NCBI GenBank assembly: GCA_035294465.1
Contig: DATGKW010000100.1
Span: 1-40,745 of the forward strand
Source of the DNA: Paraktedonobacter sp035294465
GTDB taxonomy: Bacteria; Chloroflexota; Ktedonobacteria; Ktedonobacterales; Ktedonobacteraceae
Reading direction: 5' to 3'
DNA length: 40,745 nucleotides
Positions within the stretch are counted from its first letter, which is position 1. Every line of letters begins with the position of its first letter. This document shows, in pieces, positions 17,330 to 27,040 of the stretch. The translations under genes and the position numbers were made by a program. The notes beneath the pieces are model-generated. The model did not search any database and was not told where the DNA came from. It was given only the letters and a program-made list of their open reading frames with translations.

Positions 17330-19468
17330 TCAAACGGGCGACCTGGCACCCTGGCGTATCTTCTCCAGATAAACCATCAGAATCGCCAGGTCTGCGGGCG
17401 AGACACCTTCCACGCGAGAAGCCTGGCCGATGGTACGCGGGCGTAGATAAGCAAGCTTCTGACGAGCCTGAGTACGCAGATGTGGAATCGTGGCGTAGTC
17501 GAGCGTCTCCGGAATACGCAGCTCTTCCAGGCGTCTGGTACGATGGACCAGTTGTTCTTGTTTCTTCACGTAATTTTCGTACTTGACTTGCAATTCAACC
17601 TCCTCGGCCACCTCAGCGGGCAAGGGGGAGAGAGCTGGAGAGACTATCGCGGACTCCCGCCCGGCATTCTTTTCGTCGTCGGATACGCCGGTCAAAGGAG
17701 TGCTGCACTGCGCAAGCTGCACAATCTGCTGATAGCACACGCCAGGCCGGCGCAGGAGTTCACGCGCTGAAAGCCTCTGCCCAAGCGGAGCCATACCCAG
17801 GTCCTGGGCACGCGCCTCAAGCGTGCGCGAAGAGGTGAAGAAAACCGTATCAAGACCGGTGAGCGCCTGCTGAATACGCTCGCGCTTGCGCACTACCTCG
17901 GCATAACGGGCCTCATCGATCAGACCATACTTGTACGCGTAGTCGCTGAGGCGCAAATCCGCGCTATCGGCCCGCAAGAGCAGGCGATACTCAGCCTGCG
18001 AAGTGTGCAGGCGATACGGCTCGCTCAGCGAGCGTGTCACCAGGTCATCGATCAGCACTCCAATATAGGCTTCGTGACGGCCAAGCACAAAGGGTTCCTC
18101 GCCGCGCACATACAACGCGGCATTGATGCCAGCCATGATGCCCTGGGCAGCGGCCTCTTCGTAGCCGGAAGTCCCGTTGATCTGGCCAGCCAGGAACAGC
18201 CCGGCTACCGCCCTGGTCTGCATGCTGGCAAAGAGTTGGTCCGATGGGACATAATCATATTCCACCGCGTAGCCAACGCGCGTCATCTCAACATGGGCCA
18301 GCGCGGGAATACTCCGCAGCATTGCCAGTTGTACATCCTCTGGCAAGCTGGTGTTCATGCCCTGCACATATACCTCACCTGTGCGCCAGCCTTCGGGTTC
18401 AAGAAAGATCTGGTGGCGCGGCTTCTCAGCGAAACGCACAACCTTATCCTCAATGGACGGGCAGTAGCGCGGGCCAATTCCCTCAATCACGCCGGTATAA
18501 AGCGGCGAGCGATGCAAATTATTGCGAATAACCTGGTGTGTCTGCGCGTTGGTATGGACCAGATAGCAGGGCAACTGAGGGCGCCAGCCGTGTAGATCCT
18601 CATCTGTCACTGGATAGAGTGGATTGGGGCGTGAGCCCGGCAGTTGTACATCCTCGCGTGCCGAACGGTCGGCGGAAAAGAAGAGCGGCACGCGGCTGCC
18701 TGGCTGCGGCTCGGTCAGGTTAAAATCAATAGTACGAGCATCGATGCGCGGAGGGGTACCGGTTTTAAAGCGCCGTGTCCGCAGGCCAAGCTCACCCAGC
18801 GAACTGGTGACGCCCAGTGCAGGTCCCTCGCCTGCACGGCCACCTGGCTGCGTCTTATCGCCAACCACCAGGCGGCCGTTCAGAAATGTCCCCGTAGTCA
18901 TTACAATCGCCTTTGCCTCGTAGCGCCAGCCGTTATTTGTCAGAACCCCCACCACCTGCGGGCGACCATCAGGTCCGGGCTGACTGAGCAAGCCGGTAAT
19001 CGTCGCCTGTTTGAGTTCCAGATTGGGTTGACTCTCCAGTGCAAACTTCATAGCCAGACGATAGGCTTGCTTATCACACTGAGCACGCAGCGCCTGGACG
19101 GCGGGTCCTTTGCTGGTATTCAGCAGGCGGATCTGGATAAACGTGCGGTCGGTATTGCGCCCAGCCTCCCCGCCCAGAGCATCAATCTCCTTGATCAGAT
19201 GCCCCTTCGCGGGCCCACCCATCGAAGGATTACAGGGCATCAAAGCAACACTATCCAGATTCATCGTCAGCAGCAAAGTCTTGCGACCCATGCGCGCCGA
19301 GGCCAGAGCCGCCTCACAGCCAGCATGGCCCGCGCCCACGACGATGACTTCATAGGTACCCCGCGGGAAGTCTTCCACAGATGATATATGGCTATCGTGT
19401 TCGGTTTCGTTATTCATGGCACGATGATCTTTGGTTTCTCGCTGTTTTGCCGGTGAACAGTTTTTCAT
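17330..19468 (-). CDS. mnmG: tRNA uridine-5-carboxymethylaminomethyl modification enzyme, FAD subunit
   Basis: 712 residues, against ~630 usual. With MnmE it installs the cmnm5 group on the wobble uridine of certain tRNAs. The FAD motif VVGAGHAGCEAALASARMG starts near residue 44, followed by NPSMGGPAKGHLIKEIDALGG, FKTGTPPRID and the C-terminal helical MnmE/tRNA-binding region (KYENYVKKQ...RPRTIGQASRVEGVSPADLAILMVYL). The extra length is an N-terminal extension of ~38 residues and an insert of ~28 residues near 610-640. The predicted transcription start is only ~11 nt ahead of the first ATG (19468), so the second ATG (19417) may be the true start; neither has a clear ribosome site. mnmE is not in the window. 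Confidence 0.96.
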   Translation of the reverse strand: MKNCSPAKQRETKDHRAMNNETEHDSHISSVEDFPRGTYEVIVVGAGHAGCEAALASARMGRKTLLLTMNLDSVALMPCNPSMGGPAKGHLIKEIDALGGEAGRNTDRTFIQIRLLNTSKGPAVQALRAQCDKQAYRLAMKFALESQPNLELKQATITGLLSQPGPDGRPQVVGVLTNNGWRYEAKAIVMTTGTFLNGRLVVGDKTQPGGRAGEGPALGVTSSLGELGLRTRRFKTGTPPRIDARTIDFNLTEPQPGSRVPLFFSADRSAREDVQLPGSRPNPLYPVTDEDLHGWRPQLPCYLVHTNAQTHQVIRNNLHRSPLYTGVIEGIGPRYCPSIEDKVVRFAEKPRHQIFLEPEGWRTGEVYVQGMNTSLPEDVQLAMLRSIPALAHVEMTRVGYAVEYDYVPSDQLFASMQTRAVAGLFLAGQINGTSGYEEAAAQGIMAGINAALYVRGEEPFVLGRHEAYIGVLIDDLVTRSLSEPYRLHTSQAEYRLLLRADSADLRLSDYAYKYGLIDEARYAEVVRKRERIQQALTGLDTVFFTSSRTLEARAQDLGMAPLGQRLSARELLRRPGVCYQQIVQLAQCSTPLTGVSDDEKNAGRESAIVSPALSPLPAEVAEEVELQVKYENYVKKQEQLVHRTRRLEELRIPETLDYATIPHLRTQARQKLAYLRPRTIGQASRVEGVSPADLAILMVYLEKIRQGARSPV

Positions 19469-19485
19469 ACTCTCTGCCGAGAGCT

Positions 19486-19514
19486 ATTATGCCTTAGCTA
19501 AACTCAAACGTCAA
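19486..19514 (-). promoter_or_regulatory. Promoter of mnmG
   Basis: On the minus strand, TTGACG (19514-19509), a 17-bp spacer and CATAAT (19491-19486). It predicts a very short leader for the first in-frame ATG. Confidence 0.65.
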
Positions 19515-19670
19515 GAGAATAAGAAAAACGTATACATTTGCGTACACAATATACCCAAAATGTGTTTTCGTCAATATGTTTATACAAGAATCTTCAATTC
19601 ACACGACCATTAAAAAGCAGAAAAACAGGCCGCTTGTTTTGACAACGAGGATTTTGCCAGGAGATAAGTC

Positions 19671-20087
19671 GTGTGCTACTATTTAAACCAGACATCTTTC
19701 TCTCAACAGAAACAGGCAAGGAGTATTCTTGTGCCAGATACATTTGAAGCGCTGTATGCTCCCAGACTCAAAAAAGTCTTCACAGAGCAAGCACAGCAGC
19801 AAATCGCGCAGGGAGCAGATCCTTTAAACTCGGCAAATATGTACGCGGAGATGGGCAAACCGGATTTTGCGCTGGCCTTCCTGCTGCTGGTCAAGCGCCC
19901 CGAAGAAGAGAAACGCGAGACGCTGGCCCATGCTTACGAGCGGCGCGCAGCGCTCGCGGAAGAGAAGGCCAATCAATACAATGTGCAGTTTCACCGGCCA
20001 TTTCCGCTCATCAAGCTTGAGGCGCGCAGAGATCTGCGTGCGGCCCAGGCCATTCGCCAGGGTCGCCCCATTCCAGAAGAAAGGTAA
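19671..20087 (+). CDS. Small soluble protein of unknown function
   Basis: 138 residues from a GTG with AGGAG seven nt upstream. A second GTG at 19731 (118 residues, starting at the conserved-looking VPDTFEALYAP) has an equally good AAGGAG and may be the real start. The protein is highly helical and charged (YAEMGKPDFALAFLLLVKRPEEEKRETLAHAYERRAALAEEK), resembling a short TPR-like helical hairpin. No membrane segment is present. It lies between mnmG (divergent) and the large kinase gene. No family was recognised. Confidence 0.65.
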   Translation: MCYYLNQTSFSQQKQARSILVPDTFEALYAPRLKKVFTEQAQQQIAQGADPLNSANMYAEMGKPDFALAFLLLVKRPEEEKRETLAHAYERRAALAEEKANQYNVQFHRPFPLIKLEARRDLRAAQAIRQGRPIPEER

Positions 20088-20308
20088 GGCAAGCTCCTGG
20101 TTTGTTAGAAATAGCCCGCTCCGGGCATAGGGACGGATGGGAGGGACTTTTGTGAACCATCTCACATTTCTGCTGGGAATTTTGTGCTATGCTTGCAGAG
20201 GCATATTCCACTTATACGAGCGTAATCAGGACCCGGCCCGTTTTTTCTTTCTGAAATAATTGTGTAAAATGCTGTTGCTCAGAAAAGCCGAAAAATGCCA
20301 GTTTTCGT

Positions 20309-23300
20309 ATGAACGTTATGTCACGTTGCTTAAATCCTAAGAAAGCACATGAAAATCGAGGCGTGCGCGCTCCGTCAGGGGGAGACGATGGAGAGAAGCC
20401 AGTTGCCTGTCAGTTTTGCAAATATTTGCTTGAAGGAGCCATGCTCGGCGACTGCCGGGTGATTCGCTGGATTGGTTCCGGCGCCTTTGGTGATGTCTAC
20501 GAGGCAGAACAGATAGAGCCACTTAACCGGCGCGTGGCGATCAAAGTGATGTCGCTTGAGCGTGTACTCGACGGCGAGTCGGCCGAGATGTTCGCCCGCG
20601 AAGTCAGCACGATAGCCGCGCTCGATCACCCAAACATTTTGCCCGTTCTGCGCGCCGGCGTGACCGATGATGGGCGCTCCTATTTGGTAATGAAATTCGC
20701 CGCGCAAGGCTCGCTACAGCAGTTCTGTCAATCCGCAGCGCCAGCTCTCTCATTTGTTCCCACCGTTGTCCCCGCGCCCGGCATAACCGCCGAGACACCC
20801 GCCGATGTCATAATTATGGCTGCTGAAACTCTGCACGTCGCGCCGCAGCACGGGCGCACAGCAAGTGGAGCGGAGGAAGTGGAGGGTGAGAGTGACCGAC
20901 CTGAGCAAGAAGAGGAGCAAGCAGCGTCAGAGCGCGCAGAAGCGGACCCCGTCCTTGTCGAAACCAAAAAGGAACCACCCGGAGAAGAGGCAGCGCAGGA
21001 GCAAGCGAGCAACGTTTCCCCAGGTATTGAGACTTCCAGAGGCAAGCCAGTGCGTTCGCCTGTCGTCTCATTGACAGGCGAAGCGCAGGCTAACGAAAAT
21101 GATACTATTAAGGGAATAGACGAGATATCAGCAAGGCAGAATGATAGCGTTGAAACAATAGACGAAGCGCAGACCAGCGAAGATAATAACGTCGAGGCGA
21201 CGGAGAAAAGGTCAGAGGGTGAGATAGTAACCGCCGCAGGGGCTAGCGAAGGGCGGGGAGGATCTGTCGAGCAGATCTCTGGAGAGGCAGAGGCCGGGCT
21301 ACAAGAGAGGGTGATAAGGGCACAGGAGGCTGATCTGGCCTCTACAGCCATTCTGGCGGAGGAAAGTACACCTGTTACTCCGGCAGCAGCGCCCCTCTTT
21401 CCCCAGCCTACCGAGGCGTTGATCCTCTCTCCACAGCAAGTGCTGCGCTACCTGGAAGAGGCTGCTGCTGCGCTGCACTACGCTCATCAACGCGGGTTGA
21501 TTCACCTCGATGTAAAGCCCGCTAATTTGTTGCTGGATGCGCACGGGCGGCTGATGCTGGCTGATTTTGGAGTCTCTGTGCTGCTGGAAGGCTACACACA
21601 CGCTTCTCTGCATTACTATGTGGGCACGCCGCTTTACACAGCTCCAGAACAATGGTTAGAGCAACCCAGGCCCGCCAGCGATCAATACGCCCTGGCCGTG
21701 ACGTGCTATCAGTTGCTTACAGGTCGCCCGCCTTTTACCGGCAATCTCTACTCAGTCATGCACGGGCATCTACAAGGATCTCCCCCGCCCATGAGCGAGT
21801 TCAATCCACTCATTCCCGCCCAGATTGAAGAGGTAATCCGGCGCGCGCTCGCCAAAGATCCGGAGGACCGCTATCCCAATGTACTCGCCTTTGCTCAGGC
21901 TTACCGCGATGCTCTGGAAAGCGCCGCCAGCGCCGAGACAGAGACGCAGATGCAGCAACGCGTCACGTACATCCCTGAGCAGCATACATCGGAGAAGCCC
22001 TCCCAGAACGAAGCGCCCCTGGTGCTGTCCATGCTAGAAGCGAAGAACGATATTACCGACGTAGGGCCAGAGGAATCCATCCAGCCAGGAGCATTCAATG
22101 GACATAAGCCTGAGAAGAAAGTTCCGGGCGCTCTATTGCATGCAGGAATCCGGCTCTGGCTACGCAGCCTGCTTCTGCTCCTGCTGGCGTTGCTGCTCGT
22201 CATGGGCGGCAGTCTGGGCGTCGTGCGCGCGGAACGGCCCTGCTGGCTGGGAATCTGCCCGCGCATTTCGTTGAGTACCAATATCCTTAGCTTTACCAAT
22301 GACGAGTCCCAGAAGATTAAGATCGTCAACACTGGCACAGCCGACCTGCACTGGCAAGCCTCGACAACCCCCTCCTATACGTGGCTCTCCGTGTATCCGG
22401 GCAATGGAACGCTGGTCCCCGGCCAGACCAGCTATCTGGCAATCAGTACCAATGTGGACAGCCTTAATAGAAGTGGAGTGTACCCTGATACAGTCGATAT
22501 CAATGGAGGGCCGGGCGTTCTAGAGCAAAGGATTCTTGTGATGGAGAATGTCGTGAAAGGGCTGGAAGCCGTGTCTGTCAAACGGACGGGAGAGACATTT
22601 CTCTATGAGCAAGGCCACCTCCAGCCCATGAAGCAAACAGTGACGATTACAAATAACAGCGGGCATCTCTTGAACTGGTTCACACAATATACAGACAACA
22701 ACTGGCTCTCCGTTACGCCGAGCCAGGGCAACCTGGCAAATAACCAATCGGTTGAGCTAATGGCCACGGTTGCCAACCCGCAGGATCTTGCCAACGATAC
22801 CTACCAGGTCATCTTCTCGCTTGTGGGCAAGCTGGACAATCAATCGGACTTTCAACTACTGGCGACCATTAACTTCACCTTGCAGGTGAATCAGGTTGTG
22901 CCCATCACCCCTACTATTGCGCAGCCCAATCCCTCGGCGCTCTCCTTCACAGCTCAGCCAGTGGTAGCTCCAGGTGCGCCGGGCCTAGCGCGATCTAATC
23001 ACAGTATGGTCTGGGACTCGCAGGACGATCAACTGCTGATCTTCGGTGGCATTGATAGCCAGGGCAATTTGCTCAACGATCTCTGGGCTTATCGACCCGC
23101 CAGCAATAGCTGGACTAATCTGACGCCGCTCAATCCGGCGGCAGCGAGCGATTGCAGCAGTAGCAGCCCGGCTCCGCGCATGAACGCCGCAATGGTCTGG
23201 GACAGTGTGGATCAGGAGGTGCTCCTCTATGGAGGCGAAGGGAATGACGGCAGTTACCTGGGTGATCTCTGGGCCTACTCACCAGCAAAGGGAAGCTGGA

Positions 23301-23929
23301 CGGCGCTGGCCTGTTCGGGCAATGGTCCGGGTGCTCGCGGAGGAGCTGGCGTAGCCTGGAATGGCAGCCAGATGTTTATCCTGGATGGACTCGGCGCCAG
23401 CGGCCCCTTGAGCGATTTCTGGGCTTATTCACCGGCGGCAGGTTGGAGCCGCATCGCTCCGACTACCCCGCTTGGAGCCCGTGCATATCCGGCCATGTCC
23501 TGGAATAGCAAGGACGGACGACTCTACGTCTTCGGCGGCCTCAAAGGCAACGCGCAACAGGGAGATTTCTACGCCTACGCGCCCGGCTCCGGCTGGAGCG
23601 CCATTACCCCCGGCAACGGCAGCGCGCCGCTGGCCCGCCAGCAGGCTATGAGCGCCTGGGACAGCGCAAACAATGTTTTCCTGCTCATGGGTGGTTACGA
23701 AACCAACAATGACACGACCTATAGCGCCATGTGGGCCTATGCACCCGCGCAAAACGCCTGGTGGCAAATCACCTCACTGCAAAATAGCAGCAGTACCAGT
23801 GTTATTCCTAGCCGCATGGCCTCCGTCATGATCTGGGACAGCACCGATAATCGCGCCTATGTCTACGCTGGCTCTGGCGGGGGAAACAAGACCGCTTTTA
23901 GCGACCTGTGGATGATTACGCCGAAATGA
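20309..23929 (+). CDS. Receptor-like Ser/Thr protein kinase with inserted low-complexity segment, BACON and Kelch repeats
   Basis: 1206 residues. A Cys-containing N-terminus (C7, C34, C37, possibly a degenerate zinc ribbon) precedes a Hanks-type kinase: glycine loop GSGAFGDV (57-64), K79, E98, then an acidic insert of ~230 residues (about 142-372), and the C-lobe with HLDVKPANLLL (D401, K403, N406; the usual HRD Arg is Leu), DFG (419-421) and TAPE (444-447). One membrane helix follows at ~616-635. Outside are two BACON/Ig-like domains (~654-735, 750-835) with motifs WLSVYPGNGTL and WLSVTPSQGNL, then about six Kelch-type blades (~890-1200, repeated MVWDS...LLIFGG...LWAY). It is probably a membrane sensor whose outer propeller binds a ligand and whose inner kinase signals. 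The start codon lacks a clear ribosome site. Confidence 0.92.
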   Translation: MNVMSRCLNPKKAHENRGVRAPSGGDDGEKPVACQFCKYLLEGAMLGDCRVIRWIGSGAFGDVYEAEQIEPLNRRVAIKVMSLERVLDGESAEMFAREVSTIAALDHPNILPVLRAGVTDDGRSYLVMKFAAQGSLQQFCQSAAPALSFVPTVVPAPGITAETPADVIIMAAETLHVAPQHGRTASGAEEVEGESDRPEQEEEQAASERAEADPVLVETKKEPPGEEAAQEQASNVSPGIETSRGKPVRSPVVSLTGEAQANENDTIKGIDEISARQNDSVETIDEAQTSEDNNVEATEKRSEGEIVTAAGASEGRGGSVEQISGEAEAGLQERVIRAQEADLASTAILAEESTPVTPAAAPLFPQPTEALILSPQQVLRYLEEAAAALHYAHQRGLIHLDVKPANLLLDAHGRLMLADFGVSVLLEGYTHASLHYYVGTPLYTAPEQWLEQPRPASDQYALAVTCYQLLTGRPPFTGNLYSVMHGHLQGSPPPMSEFNPLIPAQIEEVIRRALAKDPEDRYPNVLAFAQAYRDALESAASAETETQMQQRVTYIPEQHTSEKPSQNEAPLVLSMLEAKNDITDVGPEESIQPGAFNGHKPEKKVPGALLHAGIRLWLRSLLLLLLALLLVMGGSLGVVRAERPCWLGICPRISLSTNILSFTNDESQKIKIVNTGTADLHWQASTTPSYTWLSVYPGNGTLVPGQTSYLAISTNVDSLNRSGVYPDTVDINGGPGVLEQRILVMENVVKGLEAVSVKRTGETFLYEQGHLQPMKQTVTITNNSGHLLNWFTQYTDNNWLSVTPSQGNLANNQSVELMATVANPQDLANDTYQVIFSLVGKLDNQSDFQLLATINFTLQVNQVVPITPTIAQPNPSALSFTAQPVVAPGAPGLARSNHSMVWDSQDDQLLIFGGIDSQGNLLNDLWAYRPASNSWTNLTPLNPAAASDCSSSSPAPRMNAAMVWDSVDQEVLLYGGEGNDGSYLGDLWAYSPAKGSWTALACSGNGPGARGGAGVAWNGSQMFILDGLGASGPLSDFWAYSPAAGWSRIAPTTPLGARAYPAMSWNSKDGRLYVFGGLKGNAQQGDFYAYAPGSGWSAITPGNGSAPLARQQAMSAWDSANNVFLLMGGYETNNDTTYSAMWAYAPAQNAWWQITSLQNSSSTSVIPSRMASVMIWDSTDNRAYVYAGSGGGNKTAFSDLWMITPK

Positions 23930-24021
23930 CCTGCATGGGATCGGGCAGGAGCATAAGAAAATCTTGCTCTTCTCACGTTCCATGCTCAACCCCATCTGTC
24001 ACAAAAGAGGCATCGGGGAAT

Positions 24022-26526
24022 TTACTCTTCCGCGCTGACCTCCTGATTCTTCTCAGTTGCTCCGTTTTCTGGCACCGGCTCACCCTCTTCCGGCTCATCG
24101 TGTTTTTTCCCATTAGTAGTAGAAACGGCAACGACGGTATCACCATCGGCGAGGTGCTGGACAAGCGTGCCCTGGGTAGTGCGGCTGAGCACGCGAATGG
24201 CGCTGACATCGATGCGGATAACTACGCCGGCCGCGGAGACGATCACCAGGTCACTATCAAGGTCAGTAATGACACGAGCGGCTGCAATCTTGCCGGTCTT
24301 CTCGGTCAAGCGAGCGGTTAGCACGCCACTGCCACCGCGATTATGCTTGGGGTACTCGCTGATCAGCGTGCGCTTGCCGTAACCATGCTCGGTGACTACC
24401 AGCAGTTCGCCGCCGGCGGTGGCTATACTGAGGGAAACGAGGGTATCACCCGGAGCAAGACGAATGCCACGAACACCTCCGCTCATTCGCGAGGCACAAC
24501 GCAGATCTTCGACCGCGAAACGAATCGCCTGGCCCTGAGCCGTGACCAGCAGCACATCATCATCAGCCCGCGCCAGCCTGGCCCCGATCAATTCATCATC
24601 TTCTTCCAGATGCATCGCAATCAGACCAGCGCGGCGTACCACCTCAAACTCACTCATCGCGGTCTTCTTGACCTCGCCCTTCTTCGTCGCCACGACCATA
24701 TAATCACGGCTGACTCCCTTTGGTACGGCAACCACCGCCGTCACGCGCTCGCGCGGCTCAATGCCGATCAGGTTGATGATATGCTCGCCTTTGGCCGTGC
24801 GTCCTGTATCCGGCAGTTCATAGACGCGCAACTGGAAGACCCGCCCGCGATCGGTGAAGAAAAGCAGGCTATCGTGCGAGTGCGTCACCAGCAACTGAAG
24901 CACAGCATCATCCTCGCGGGTAGCCATGCCGGTAATGCCTCGCCCACCCCGGCGCTGAGCGCGATACGTGCTGGAGGGCAAACGTTTAATATAGCCCTTC
25001 TCCGTCAGAGTCACCACTACCTCTTCATTCGCGATCAGATCCTCCTCGCGGAACTCGCCAGCCTCGTCCTCAACAATATCAGTGCGCCGCTCGTCTCCAT
25101 ATTTTGCCTTGAGATCCTCAAGATCATCCTTGATCAGCTTGCGGATCTCGTTAATGTCTGCCAGCAGGGTCTGGAAGTAACGAATGCTCCTGAGGACCTC
25201 GGCCAGCTCCTCCTCAACCTTATTGCGCTCCATCGCTACCAGGCGGCCCAGGCGAATATCCAGAACCGCTTTACACTGTTCCTCAGAAAGCGCAAATTCG
25301 CGTTGCAGACGCGCGGTAGCAATCTCGGCGGTCTGGGATTCGCGGATAGCGGTGATCACAGCATCGAGGTTATCCAGAACGATCTTGAGCCCTTCCAGAA
25401 TATGCTTGCGCGCCTGCGCCTTCGCCAGGTCATAGCGGGTGCGGCGCGTAATCACTACCTCGCGGTGATTGATATAATGCTGCAAAAACGCCTTGAGGGT
25501 CAGGACGCGCGGCTGCCGGTCCACCAGAGCCAGCATGTTCGCGTTGAAAGCACTCTGCATCGCCGTGTACTTAAAGAGTGCATTGAGCACGCTCTCAGGG
25601 TTGGCATCGCGTTTCAGCTCGATCAGCACACGCATGCCCTGACGGTCGGACTCATCGCGGATCTCAGCAATGCCGTCTAGCTTCTTATCACGGGTCAGTT
25701 CCGCGATCTTTCTCACAAGGTCAGCCTTATTCACCTGGTAGGGCAGTTCCGTTACGATAATATTCATGCGGCCGCGTTCGGCTTCTTCGATCCTTGTACG
25801 CGCGCGCACCACGACGCGCCCGCGACCATTGGCATACATATTACGAATGCCTTCACGCCCCTGGATAACGCCGCCGGTCGGGAAGTCTGGGCCACGTACA
25901 ATATGAGAAAGCTCATCGGTTGTCGCGTCAGGGTGATCGATCAAGTAAGCAATGCCATTGCAAACCTCAACCAGGTTATGGGGAGGAATATTGGTAGCCA
26001 TGCCAACTGCGATGCCGGTCGAACCATTCAGCAAGAGGTTCGGCAGGCGGGCTGGCAAAACCCACGGCTCGGTCGTCTGATTATCGTAGTTGGGCTTGAA
26101 ATCGACGGTATCTTTATCGATATCACGCAGCAATTCATCGGAAATCGCCGCGAGCTTAGCTTCGGTGTAGCGCATGGCTGCCGGGGGATCATCATCCTGC
26201 GAGCCAAAATTGCCCTGACCCAGTACCAGCGGATAGCGCATCGCCCAGGGCTGAGCCATACGCACCAGGGAATCATACACCGCCACATCGCCATGAGGAT
26301 GATAACTTTTAAGGACTTCACCGACCGTACCAGCGCACTTACGAAACTGCTTCGTTGATTGCAGGCCCATCTGATCCATCGCGTAGAGGACGCGTCGGTG
26401 AACCGGTTTGAGGCCATCGCGGACATCGGGCAGAGCGCGACTGACAATCACGCTCATCGAATAATCGAGATACGCCCCCGTCATCTCCTCTACGATACTC
26501 ACCGTTTTAACATTGCCAAGTTCCAT
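24022..26526 (-). CDS. gyrA: DNA gyrase subunit A
   Basis: An 834-residue type IIA topoisomerase subunit that breaks and rejoins DNA and, with GyrB, introduces negative supercoils. The N-terminal breakage domain has RALPDVRDGLKPVHRR and catalytic Y120 in AAMRYTEAKL. The C-terminal beta-pinwheel contains a GyrA box QRRGGRG, which separates gyrase from ParC. The position matching E. coli Ser83 is V81 (HPHGDVAVYD); the Asp87 equivalent is kept (D85). The C-terminal ~25 residues are acidic. The start has AGAGGGG six nt upstream. gyrB is not adjacent. Confidence 0.96.
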   Translation of the reverse strand: MELGNVKTVSIVEEMTGAYLDYSMSVIVSRALPDVRDGLKPVHRRVLYAMDQMGLQSTKQFRKCAGTVGEVLKSYHPHGDVAVYDSLVRMAQPWAMRYPLVLGQGNFGSQDDDPPAAMRYTEAKLAAISDELLRDIDKDTVDFKPNYDNQTTEPWVLPARLPNLLLNGSTGIAVGMATNIPPHNLVEVCNGIAYLIDHPDATTDELSHIVRGPDFPTGGVIQGREGIRNMYANGRGRVVVRARTRIEEAERGRMNIIVTELPYQVNKADLVRKIAELTRDKKLDGIAEIRDESDRQGMRVLIELKRDANPESVLNALFKYTAMQSAFNANMLALVDRQPRVLTLKAFLQHYINHREVVITRRTRYDLAKAQARKHILEGLKIVLDNLDAVITAIRESQTAEIATARLQREFALSEEQCKAVLDIRLGRLVAMERNKVEEELAEVLRSIRYFQTLLADINEIRKLIKDDLEDLKAKYGDERRTDIVEDEAGEFREEDLIANEEVVVTLTEKGYIKRLPSSTYRAQRRGGRGITGMATREDDAVLQLLVTHSHDSLLFFTDRGRVFQLRVYELPDTGRTAKGEHIINLIGIEPRERVTAVVAVPKGVSRDYMVVATKKGEVKKTAMSEFEVVRRAGLIAMHLEEDDELIGARLARADDDVLLVTAQGQAIRFAVEDLRCASRMSGGVRGIRLAPGDTLVSLSIATAGGELLVVTEHGYGKRTLISEYPKHNRGGSGVLTARLTEKTGKIAAARVITDLDSDLVIVSAAGVVIRIDVSAIRVLSRTTQGTLVQHLADGDTVVAVSTTNGKKHDEPEEGEPVPENGATEKNQEVSAEE

Positions 26527-26642
26527 GAGAACCCCTCTTTACACGTACAAAATCAGAGATAGTACAGATGAATGAAATGGAGGAAAAGCCTGGCGAGGAT
26601 GATACAAAATCGCGAATATTCAAGCCTCCAGTTTTCTCCTAT

Positions 26643-26671
26643 AGTATACCATATTTTCTGCCTCGAAACAA
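26643..26671 (-). promoter_or_regulatory. Promoter of gyrA
   Basis: On the minus strand, TTGTTT (26671-26666), a 17-bp spacer ending TGG, and TATACT (26648-26643). Transcription would start near 26636, giving a leader of ~110 nt. Confidence 0.65.
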
Positions 26672-27040
26672 GCGAAGAAACAAGGCGTCGACTGCCTTCT
26701 CCGGCTATTTCGAGCCATATCATTTCAACGCGCAGGGTATCATGAAGAGGCGGAGGAATAGACCACGCGGCCAGCTATTCTGATACATTTTGACACAACT
26801 CTGAAAATTTCGACCGAAATACCCTATGCTTTAAACAGACTCTGTGGTATCATTAAAGCAGTAGAGGTTTCGGGATAAGTCTGAGAGCAAAACCGTCTAT
26901 TCTTACTATAGATTTCCTGGTGTTCTACTAGTGATGCTGTCTGGCGCTCCATCGGCGAAATGAAGGGCCAGGCGCGTGCAAGCCCACACCTGGCCAGTGG
27001 GCTTCACCTCAGATCACACAAGGGGAGGGAGGCCGGTCGT
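26672..27040. other. Intergenic region with possible promoter element for the cvpA-like gene
   Basis: No convincing gene is seen. A 71-residue plus-strand frame (26568-26783) lacks a ribosome site and spans the gyrA promoter and leader, so it was not called. The element AACAG-N5-GTGGTATCAT (26834-26853) resembles one at 35098-35116 and could be a promoter. Confidence 0.35.

Noticed and set aside
24343..25680. 445-residue plus-strand frame inside gyrA
   Set aside because: Antisense shadow of gyrA; its composition (no domain motifs, many His/Gln/Arg) follows from gyrA codon bias.
26568..26783. 71-residue plus-strand frame upstream of gyrA
   Set aside because: It overlaps the gyrA promoter and leader and has no Shine-Dalgarno sequence.
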